NCBI GenBank assembly: GCA_031272745.1 | Contig: JAISTF010000034.1 | Location: 1 to 5,457 of the forward strand | DNA length: 5,457 nt | Reading direction: 5' to 3' | From: Eubacteriales Family XIII. Incertae Sedis bacterium | Lineage (GTDB): Bacteria; Bacillota; Clostridia; Peptostreptococcales; Anaerovoracaceae | Part shown: one piece after another, positions 1-5,295 of the stretch | How the letters are laid out: every line of letters begins with the position of its first letter | How positions within the stretch are numbered: the stretch's first letter is position 1 | Position numbers and translations under genes: made by a program | Notes under the pieces: model-generated | Told to the model about the DNA's origin: nothing | The model's input: only the letters and a program-made list of their open reading frames with translations | Database searches by the model: none

Positions 1-588
<588 letters not shown>

Positions 589-623
589 GGGGGTGCCTCT
601 TCCCGTTCCTACAAAAAATAAGG

Positions 624-636
624 TATACTTCTACAT
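624..636 (+). promoter_or_regulatory. -10 box placed for a leaderless transcript of the 637 gene
   Basis: TATACT at 624-629 matches the -10 consensus at 5 of 6 positions and ends 7 nt before the ATG at 637, so transcription would begin at or within a base or two of the start codon. There is no Shine-Dalgarno at a usable distance: the only purine run, AAGG at 620-623, is 13 nt away. No good -35 hexamer is visible at 17 +/- 1 bp, where the sequence is pyrimidine-rich. An in-frame TAA at 619-621 rules out an upstream start. Confidence 0.55.
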
Positions 637-1866
637 ATGGAGGGTGCGAAGAAAACTCGGAAATGGCCGCTGATTGTGTTGGGCGCCGTGCTTGCGGCGG
701 CCGTGGTGTTTGCCGTGCTGGTGCAGACGGGTGCGGTCTCGCTCGACGACCTCAAGGCGCGCATCCAAGGGGATCTTCAGTCGATGGCGGAAAAGGGCGA
801 GGCGGCGGCACAGGCGGCGGGCGGGTCCGCAGCGGCCGGCGCTTCGGGCGAAGGCGCGTCGCAAACGCAGCCGGAGCCGCCACCGGAAGGGCAAGAGCCC
901 GCAACCGAAGCAACCGAAACCCCCGACCCCGCCGACGCGCAGCCCGCGATCATCGTCCCCGAGGTCGGCGGCCTGTTCTCCTTCGGCGCCTGGCGCGACA
1001 AGGCCATCGTCTGGATCGTGCTCGACAAATCGGGCGACAAGGCGTTCGTGCTTTCGCTGTACTCCCTCGCCGCCAAGGCGAGCGACGAAAAGGCCGGTGG
1101 CGACTGGGCGGCGAGCACGCTGCGCACCTGGCTCAACGGCGACTTCCTGCAGACGGCGTTCTCGCAGACGGAGCAGCAGGTGATCGTGCCCTCGGACGAC
1201 GACCACCTCTTCCTGCTCGGCGAGACGGAAGCGGCGCATTACTTCGCGGAGGACGCAAACCGCGTCGCGGAGTTCGAGTGGACGAGCGCCGACACGGACG
1301 AGGCAAACCGCATCAACAACGAACTCTACGACGGCGAAGCCGCGGTGCTGACAAACCTCATCTCCAAGCATGAGGCGGCGCCCGGGCTGCTCGCGGACAA
1401 CTGGTTGCTCTGGTCGCGCGCGGCGGCGGAGACGCCGTCCGAACTCGCGGTCGTGGGCGCAGACGGCGCGATCATCCCCGACGACGGAACGGCGGGCCTG
1501 TATTTCGAGCCCGTCCGTCCCGCGATGTGGGTTCGCGTCCTGACCGACGAGGCCGCCGCGGCCGGCGGCACAGACAACACGGGCGGCATCGTCATCGAGG
1601 CCGGTACGGGCGAGGACGCGACCGTCACGAACGGGGACGAGGCCGCCATCTCCGCGCAGGCCGCCATCGCCTGCGTGCAGCAGTACCGCGCGAACCTCGG
1701 CATCAGCGACGACCGCGTGACTTATCATGTGGGGAACGCCATAGCGGCTGCGGACGGCACCCGCCGTTATTGGATCAGCGTGACACAAGACCAGGGTGAC
1801 CATGTGGCCACCCTGGGAGAATACTACGTCGACGCGCAGACCGGCGAGGTCACGCTGAAGCCGTGA
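637..1866 (+). CDS. Membrane-anchored protein with DUF6273-like domain and C-terminal PepSY-like domain
   Basis: A 409-residue protein of unknown function. A short basic N-terminus (MEGAKKTRK) precedes one strongly hydrophobic helix (about residues 11-29) with no lipobox or obvious signal-peptidase site, so it should be an N-in/C-out membrane anchor. Residues 45-106 are a low-complexity Ala/Gly/Glu/Pro/Thr stalk. Residues 110-300 look like DUF6273: an opening FSFGAWRDKAIVWIVLD, a central TLRTWLNGDFLQTAFS (161-176) and a closing DNWLLWSRAA through VRPAMWVRV (254-301). After an acidic Gly-rich linker, residues 336-409 resemble a PepSY-like fold (ISAQAAIACVQQY, then GEYYVDAQTGEV). The DUF6273 family is common in secreted and surface proteins of Clostridia and its function is not established. 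ATG 637 is the only plausible start: the upstream in-frame codons are TAA GGT ATA CTT CTA CAT. It faces the next gene convergently with 24 nt between stops. The coding call is firm; the domain names were assigned by eye. Confidence 0.85.
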   Translation: MEGAKKTRKWPLIVLGAVLAAAVVFAVLVQTGAVSLDDLKARIQGDLQSMAEKGEAAAQAAGGSAAAGASGEGASQTQPEPPPEGQEPATEATETPDPADAQPAIIVPEVGGLFSFGAWRDKAIVWIVLDKSGDKAFVLSLYSLAAKASDEKAGGDWAASTLRTWLNGDFLQTAFSQTEQQVIVPSDDDHLFLLGETEAAHYFAEDANRVAEFEWTSADTDEANRINNELYDGEAAVLTNLISKHEAAPGLLADNWLLWSRAAAETPSELAVVGADGAIIPDDGTAGLYFEPVRPAMWVRVLTDEAAAAGGTDNTGGIVIEAGTGEDATVTNGDEAAISAQAAIACVQQYRANLGISDDRVTYHVGNAIAAADGTRRYWISVTQDQGDHVATLGEYYVDAQTGEVTLKP

Positions 1867-1890
1867 CGCCGCCGGCGCCCGTGACGCCGT

Positions 1891-3138
1891 TTACAATTCC
1901 ACGATCTTCGTGTCGAGCGTGATGTCGAGCGCCGCGGCGGACTCGAAGTAATAGTCCACTTCCGCGTCCGTCAGCATGTCGCTCGTGATCAGCCCCGTCT
2001 GCTCGTATTTGTCGTTCGCGAACAGCTTCGTGAAGAGCGCGCCGCCCTGGCCCGTCAGGTACTGCTCGGCCGAGATGCCGGATTTCTCAAAGGACTCGAC
2101 GAGCCCCGGCGCGTAGACGTGGACCTCGGAGCGCACCTTTTTGCCGCCCTTCGTGCCCCAGGCTTCGACGACCATCGCGCCCGTGTCGGACACGAGCCCC
2201 TCGTCCAAAATCTCCTGGATTTCCCCGCGCGTCTTCGGCGGCGTGGGGATGCGCGACAGCGCGTACTCGAACGGCGTCCATTTCGCGCCCTTGAACTCGA
2301 CCTCGTCGCGGTTCAGCAGGCCCGCGCGGTACAGCGGCTCCGAGAACTGGATGCCGACGCCGCCGTATTTGAAGTACGCGTTTTTCGCGCCCTTGAAATG
2401 CGTGTCCGCATGCATCCCGTAGTAGACGGGCTCGTCGTGCGCGTGCTCGACGCAGCGCAGCGGCACGCCGTCAAAGCAGTAGTCGTACGAACGGAAAATC
2501 GGCAGCCCGTACGCCGGCGTCCGCACGATCTTGCCGTCGATGAACGCGTACGCGTCCTCGCTCATATCCGACAGCGCCGTGATCGGCGACCACCAGAACG
2601 GCAGAAAGCGCTTCGCCTCGACGCCTTCATACACGATGTTGTACAGCTCGTCGCAGGTGTCGAGCGGCCGCACCGCGACGCGCGTCGCCGCGCAGATGAG
2701 CCCCGGCGCGGAGCCCGTGCCCATGACGGCGAGCTTGCCGATGGCCGCAAACCGCGGGCCGTACTCGGCGAGCGCGTATTCGATGCCCGCGAGCCAGGTG
2801 TCGACGCCTTCCTTTTCCTCGACGAGCCCCTCGGGTGCCGCGAAGTCCTGATAATGCGCCTTCACCGCGAGCGCCGCTTCGAGCACGTTCTTGCCGAACG
2901 CCAACGGCAGCGCGTTCACGACGAGGTCGGCCCCTTCGCAGACCGCCAGCACGTCCTCGTATTTGCTCGCGTCGAGCTGCACGCCCGTCGCTTTTGTCAG
3001 GATGCCGACGAGCGCGTCTACCGCCCCCTTGTCGTAGTCCGCGCAGACGATCGCGTCCACGTTCGGCTCTTCATCCATGCGCTGCGCGACGGTCGACCCC
3101 TGCGCGCCCGTTCCGAGAATAACGATTTTCTTGCCCAT
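1891..3138 (-). CDS. Saccharopine dehydrogenase-family NAD(P)-dependent oxidoreductase
   Basis: A 415-residue cytoplasmic oxidoreductase. The N-terminus is a Rossmann fold: KIVILGTGAQGSTVAQRM (4-21) carries the Gly9-x-Gly11-x-x-Gly14 dinucleotide motif, and CADYD (32-36) ends the second strand with Asp34, which could favour NAD over NADP. GADLVVNALPLAFGKNVLEAAL (69-90) and HYQDFA (95-100) are the typical next strands of the family. GTGSAPGLICAA (140-151) matches the conserved turn that opens the substrate domain of saccharopine dehydrogenase and carboxynorspermidine dehydrogenase relatives. Family members reduce or oxidise amino-acid-derived imines. The substrate here cannot be read from the sequence, and the gene stands alone with no lysine or polyamine neighbours. 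The start is fixed by the Shine-Dalgarno directly upstream. Length and motifs look intact. The family is confident, the reaction is not. Confidence 0.88.
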   Translation of the reverse strand: MGKKIVILGTGAQGSTVAQRMDEEPNVDAIVCADYDKGAVDALVGILTKATGVQLDASKYEDVLAVCEGADLVVNALPLAFGKNVLEAALAVKAHYQDFAAPEGLVEEKEGVDTWLAGIEYALAEYGPRFAAIGKLAVMGTGSAPGLICAATRVAVRPLDTCDELYNIVYEGVEAKRFLPFWWSPITALSDMSEDAYAFIDGKIVRTPAYGLPIFRSYDYCFDGVPLRCVEHAHDEPVYYGMHADTHFKGAKNAYFKYGGVGIQFSEPLYRAGLLNRDEVEFKGAKWTPFEYALSRIPTPPKTRGEIQEILDEGLVSDTGAMVVEAWGTKGGKKVRSEVHVYAPGLVESFEKSGISAEQYLTGQGGALFTKLFANDKYEQTGLITSDMLTDAEVDYYFESAAALDITLDTKIVEL

Positions 3139-3140
3139 GA

Positions 3141-3150
3141 TTCACCTCCC
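3141..3150 (-). promoter_or_regulatory. Shine-Dalgarno of the saccharopine dehydrogenase-family gene
   Basis: On the minus strand GGGAGGTGAA lies just before the ATG at 3138, with 6 nt between GGAGG and the start codon. This is close to a full match to the 16S rRNA tail, and it shows that this genome uses canonical ribosome binding sites. That matters for judging the two genes here that lack one. Confidence 0.85.
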
Positions 3151-3174
3151 ATGATTGCATGGCAACGTTTGCTC

Positions 3175-3202
3175 CTTATATAATACCCTAAACCAAGGTG
3201 AA
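3175..3202 (-). promoter_or_regulatory. Probable promoter of the saccharopine dehydrogenase-family gene
   Basis: Reading the minus strand, TTCACC (3197-3202, 4 of 6 to TTGACA) is followed after 16 bp by TATAAG (3175-3180, 5 of 6 to TATAAT). This puts the transcription start near 3168 and leaves a leader of about 30 nt carrying the ribosome binding site. It lies in the short AT-rich gap after dinB, so this gene is probably not cotranscribed from the dinB promoter alone, although no clear terminator separates them. Confidence 0.45.
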
Positions 3203-3220
3203 TGTGTCCGCAAATCCAAT

Positions 3221-3232
3221 AATAATATTATT
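3221..3232. repeat. Perfect AT-only palindrome between dinB and the dehydrogenase gene
   Basis: AATAATATTATT is a perfect 12-bp palindrome centred between 3226 and 3227. It lies 19 bp upstream of the -35 hexamer proposed for the dehydrogenase gene and 20 bp after the dinB stop. It could be an operator or part of an AT-rich UP-like element. It is too weak and lacks the GC stem needed for an intrinsic terminator. Confidence 0.4.
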
Positions 3233-3251
3233 CTGAAAATTGTTTCGCCGG

Positions 3252-4463
3252 TCACACGAGCGTGCCGCGTTTGATGGCGTCCCGCCCGAATTTCTTCCGG
3301 ATCTCGTCCTGGGTTTCTTCGATGGCGCGGCCGCGCGCCGTCTCTTCGGGGTCCTCGAACAGCGAGATCTGCCGGGCGCGGGCGCCTGCGGGCGCGAGGT
3401 CCGTGAGGGACACGCCGATGAGCCGCAAATCGTCACCGCGCCACATCTCGCGGAAGATCGCGCAGGCCGCTTCGTAGATTTCCGACGTGGTGCGGACGCG
3501 GGAGGGCAGCTTCTTCTGATGGCGGTAGGTGTAGAACGATTTGTTTTTCAGTTCGACGGAGGCGACGCCCGCTTCGAGGCCCGCGTCGCGCAGGCGCAGG
3601 CCGACGCGCTCGGACAGCGAGAGCAGGTACCGCAGCGCCTCTTCCTCGTCCGTCACGTCGCGCGGCGTCGTCGTGCTGTGGCCGATGCTCTTTTCCGCGC
3701 GCAGCTCCTCGCGCAGCACGGGCGTGTCGTCGATGCCGTTCGCGTGGTCGTGTACGAGCTGACCCATGACGGGCTTCAGGAGTTGGCGCAGCATCACCGC
3801 GTCCGCGTGCGCGACGTCGCCGATCGTGCGCAGGCCGACGCGCGCGAGCGCCTGCTTCGTAGAATGGCCGACGCCGAAGAGTTCGTCCGTCGGCAGCGGC
3901 CACATCTTCTCCGCGATTTCCCCGGGGTAGAGCGTGTGGATCTTGTCGGGCTTTTCGCGTTCGGAAGCCATCTTCGCGAGCAGCTTGTTGGTCGAGACGC
4001 CGATGTTGACCGTGAAGCCGAGCTCTTTCCTGATGCGCGCGGAGATGGCGCGGGCGGCTTCGAGCGGCGGGCCGAAGATCTTCTCGCTGCCCGTATAATC
4101 AAGCCAGCATTCGTCGATCGAAAACCGTTCGATGATGTCCGTGTACTCGCACAGCAGGGCGTACATACGGTCGGAGTAGACCTTGTACATCGCGTGGTCG
4201 GGCGGGAAGAGCGCGAGGTCCGGGCAGCGCCTTTGCGCCTCGGCGAGCGTCATCGCGGTTTTGATGCCGTATTTCTTCGCGGGCTCGGACTTCGCGAGGA
4301 TGATGCCGTGCCGCGAGCGCGGGTCGCCCGCGATGGCCGACGGGATCCGGCGGATGTCGTCCGCGCGCCCGTGCGCGAGAAACTCGACCGCCGTCCACGA
4401 GAGGTACGCCGAGTTGACGTCAATATGCAGGATGCTGCGCCCATGCGATGCTTCGGTTCCCAT
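3252..4463 (-). CDS. dinB: Y-family DNA polymerase, DinB / Pol IV type
   Basis: A 403-residue translesion DNA polymerase that extends past damaged or mispaired template at stalled forks. The palm motif ILHIDVNSAYLSW (11-23) holds metal ligand Asp15, with Tyr20 at the steric-gate position that excludes ribonucleotides. RFSIDECWLDY (113-123) holds the other catalytic pair, Asp117 and Glu118. VNIGVSTNKLLAKMASE (152-168) is the conserved palm/thumb helix, and ELFGVGHSTKQALARVGL (194-211) is the DNA-binding helix-hairpin-helix. The little-finger domain follows (about 250-355). QISLF (365-369) is a textbook beta-clamp binding motif, so the protein should work at the replication fork. Full length; all key residues are present. 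ATG 4463 is the only possible start, because an in-frame TAG at 4473-4475 lies four codons upstream. No Shine-Dalgarno and no Gram-positive LexA box (GAAC-N4-GTTC) are visible. The DVNSAY variant is, from memory, common in clostridial homologues. Confidence 0.95.
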   Translation of the reverse strand: MGTEASHGRSILHIDVNSAYLSWTAVEFLAHGRADDIRRIPSAIAGDPRSRHGIILAKSEPAKKYGIKTAMTLAEAQRRCPDLALFPPDHAMYKVYSDRMYALLCEYTDIIERFSIDECWLDYTGSEKIFGPPLEAARAISARIRKELGFTVNIGVSTNKLLAKMASEREKPDKIHTLYPGEIAEKMWPLPTDELFGVGHSTKQALARVGLRTIGDVAHADAVMLRQLLKPVMGQLVHDHANGIDDTPVLREELRAEKSIGHSTTTPRDVTDEEEALRYLLSLSERVGLRLRDAGLEAGVASVELKNKSFYTYRHQKKLPSRVRTTSEIYEAACAIFREMWRGDDLRLIGVSLTDLAPAGARARQISLFEDPEETARGRAIEETQDEIRKKFGRDAIKRGTLV

Positions 4464-4469
4464 GCAACC

Positions 4470-4478
4470 ATTCTATCA
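4470..4478 (-). promoter_or_regulatory. Extended -10 element of dinB, leaderless arrangement
   Basis: On the minus strand TGATAGAAT forms an extended -10 (TG at 4477-4478, TAGAAT at 4470-4475). It ends 6 nt before the dinB ATG, so the RNA should begin at or very near the start codon. TTGCAG at 4495-4500 could serve as a -35 but the 19-bp spacer is long; the extended TG may compensate. There is no ribosome binding site in the remaining 6 nt (GGTTGC). Confidence 0.55.
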
Positions 4479-4517
4479 CGGCTCCTGCCACGCGCTGCAA
4501 GCCCACAAAAAAACAGG

Positions 4518-4620
4518 GATAAAGCAAGAAGTCGCAATGCGTTTTTTCTATAACAAGAAATATTCCATTGAAAAATCAATAAAAATCAAAAAACTTAATA
4601 ATAAAACAACTTGCTTTATC
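4518..4620. repeat. 11-bp inverted repeat bracketing phased A-tracts
   Basis: GATAAAGCAAG at 4518-4528 has its exact reverse complement CTTGCTTTATC at 4610-4620. The right arm contains the proposed -35 hexamer TTGCTT. Between the arms are A-tracts at 4571-4575, 4581-4585 and 4588-4593, including the 10-bp-spaced repeat AAAAATCAA, which should bend the DNA. The word AAAGCAAG thus occurs once on each strand, with a near copy (TATAGCAAG) at the second direct repeat. Confidence 0.7.
4523..4534 (+). repeat. 12-bp direct repeat, copy 1
   Basis: AGCAAGAAGTCG occurs here and again at 4642-4653, identical and 119 bp apart. The copies bracket the most AT-rich DNA of the window. This copy overlaps the left arm of the inverted repeat described separately. 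Confidence 0.8.
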
Positions 4621-4671
4621 GCTATTTTATTGTACACTTATAGCAAGAAGTCGTGTGTTGCATTATGGGAG
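4611..4671 (+). promoter_or_regulatory. Probable promoter and ribosome binding site of the ATPase relic
   Basis: TTGCTT (4611-4616, -35, 4 of 6) and TACACT (4633-4638, -10, 4 of 6) are separated by 16 bp, with A/T-rich DNA directly upstream that could act as an UP element. GGGAG at 4667-4671 lies 9 nt before the ATG at 4681 and is a usable Shine-Dalgarno. These signals look intact although the gene they serve is broken. Confidence 0.5.
4642..4653 (+). repeat. 12-bp direct repeat, copy 2
   Basis: Second identical copy of AGCAAGAAGTCG. It begins 4 bp after the proposed -10 box, so it covers the expected transcription start of the relic gene. That is a position where a bound regulator would block initiation. 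Confidence 0.8.
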
Positions 4672-4680
4672 ACACGGGGC

Positions 4681-4903
4681 ATGGATATAAATTTGAACAT
4701 CATCGGACGCAAGGATGAGCAGGCGGAACTCCGGCGATGAAAAATATGCCCGCGAACTGCGGGAAAAAGCCGCCGCGTTCATGCGGGAGACGCGCACACG
4801 GAAAGCGGCCCACACGACGATGATCACGACGTTTGGCCTGAAGCGCAACTCCGAGAGCGCCGGCATCCTGTTTCAGCTTTCGCTGGATGATTTGTTTGAA
4901 TGA
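4681..4903 (+). pseudogene. Relic of an AAA-type ATPase (ATPase_2-like), large internal deletion plus frameshift
   Basis: Only the two ends of a roughly 450-residue ATPase remain. From ATG 4681 the reading frame gives MDINLNIIGRKDEQAELRR and then stops at TGA 4738-4740. The IIGRKDEQAELRR stretch is the standard N-terminus of this family, normally followed by the Walker A strand (of the type YGRRRVGKT). One frame over, beginning around 4731, the text reads EKYARELREKAAAFMRE, then HTTMITTFGLKRN, then LSLDDLFE before TGA 4901-4903. This is the usual C-terminal end of the same family. Walker A, Walker B, the sensor region and the nuclease-like domain are all absent. The start at 4715 of the second frame has no ribosome binding site, so a separate 62-residue protein is unlikely. 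Promoter and ribosome binding site upstream look intact. Family members in Bacteroidota and Bacillota have poorly known roles. Relic status is inferred from family recall. Confidence 0.75.
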
Positions 4904-4926
4904 ATAACGGTTGCCCGGCGCGCCGA

Positions 4927-5295
4927 TCAATCCTTCTGAAAAACCAACTTCACGGTTTCGAGCAGCCGGTCTAGGAAGGCTTCCCCGACGGTTTCGACGT
5001 AGGTCGCTCCGCGCGCTGTGTAGTCGAGCGTCACAAGCTGGTCGAGCATCACGACACCGTCCGTTTCCAGCCCACGATCCAACGGAATGTATAGCGGATA
5101 GCGCCGCTCCGTCGTGCTGATCGGCGCAAACAAGGCGATGTTTGCAAAGCGGCTCACGAGCGCGTTGCTCAGGCAGATGAACGGCCTGCGTCCCTGGGGC
5201 TCATGCCCCTTGCCTGACCCGAGGCCGACGCGCACGATCTCGCCCTGCATCGGCACATAGGGCTCTTCCGGCGCTTTCCGCGCATGCCTTACCAT
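4927..5295 (-). CDS. mazF: MazF-family endoribonuclease toxin
   Basis: A 122-residue type II toxin expected to cut single-stranded mRNA at a short sequence and arrest growth unless bound by MazE. It aligns by eye with E. coli MazF along its length: YVPMQGEIV (13-21), GKGHEPQGRRPFICLSN (28-44), APISTTERRYP (57-67), DGVVMLDQLVTLDYTARGAT (79-98) and a C-terminal helix. Glu32 and Arg37 fall at the positions of E. coli Glu24 and Arg29. Ser60-Thr61 replaces Thr52-Thr53. All active-site positions therefore look usable. The protein has about 8 extra N-terminal residues (MVRHARKAPEE before YVP). ATG 5295 is nevertheless preferred over Met16: GGTGA at 5302-5306 is a Shine-Dalgarno with 6-nt spacing and the start overlaps the antitoxin stop, which gives translational coupling. 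The cleavage site cannot be predicted. Confidence 0.92.
   Translation of the reverse strand: MVRHARKAPEEPYVPMQGEIVRVGLGSGKGHEPQGRRPFICLSNALVSRFANIALFAPISTTERRYPLYIPLDRGLETDGVVMLDQLVTLDYTARGATYVETVGEAFLDRLLETVKLVFQKD

Larger units (their letters stand above)
4464..4680. other. AT-rich divergent intergenic control region
   Basis: This gap lies between the divergent dinB start and the start of an ATPase relic. By hand count 4501-4660 is about 32% GC and 4561-4620 only 11 of 60 bases, against clearly GC-rich genes on both sides. It holds the dinB -10 element, a direct repeat, an inverted repeat, A-tracts in 10-bp phase and a rightward promoter. I see no open reading frame with a ribosome binding site and no tRNA or recognisable riboswitch. 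Confidence 0.7.

Noticed and set aside
631..1803. Minus-strand open frame of 390 codons opposite the DUF6273-like gene
   Set aside because: Arg/Val-rich shadow frame. The plus-strand reading has a membrane helix, a conserved domain and a promoter.
2119..3183. Plus-strand open frame of 354 codons opposite the dehydrogenase gene
   Set aside because: Arg-rich shadow of the Rossmann-fold gene, with no ribosome binding site and no recognisable domain.
3179..3184. Plus-strand TATAAT as a rightward promoter
   Set aside because: The region downstream on the plus strand has no gene (dinB is on the minus strand). The motif arises from the near-palindromic TTATATAAT of the leftward -10.
4464..4510. 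LexA/SOS box upstream of dinB
   Set aside because: No GAAC-N4-GTTC-like or CTGT-N8-ACAG-like sequence is present. SOS control cannot be claimed.
4533..4547. CGCAATGCG followed by six T as an intrinsic terminator
   Set aside because: The stem is only 3 bp with a 3-nt loop and no plus-strand gene precedes it.
3240..4553. Long plus-strand open frame (437 codons) opposite dinB
   Set aside because: It is the antisense shadow of a clearly conserved polymerase in GC-rich DNA. Its translation is Arg/Ala/Val-rich low-complexity text with no family motif.
4523..4653. CRISPR array or insertion sequence ends
   Set aside because: There are only two direct copies of 12 bp, no regular spacers, no transposase and no matching target-site duplication around the inverted repeat.
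4715..4903. Stand-alone 62-residue protein
   Set aside because: The ATG has no ribosome binding site and the text matches the C-terminal end of a large ATPase family whose N-terminus lies just upstream in another frame.
4916..4925. CGGCGCGCCG palindrome between the convergent relic and mazF as a terminator
   Set aside because: With a loop only 3 base pairs remain, and there is no T-run on either strand.
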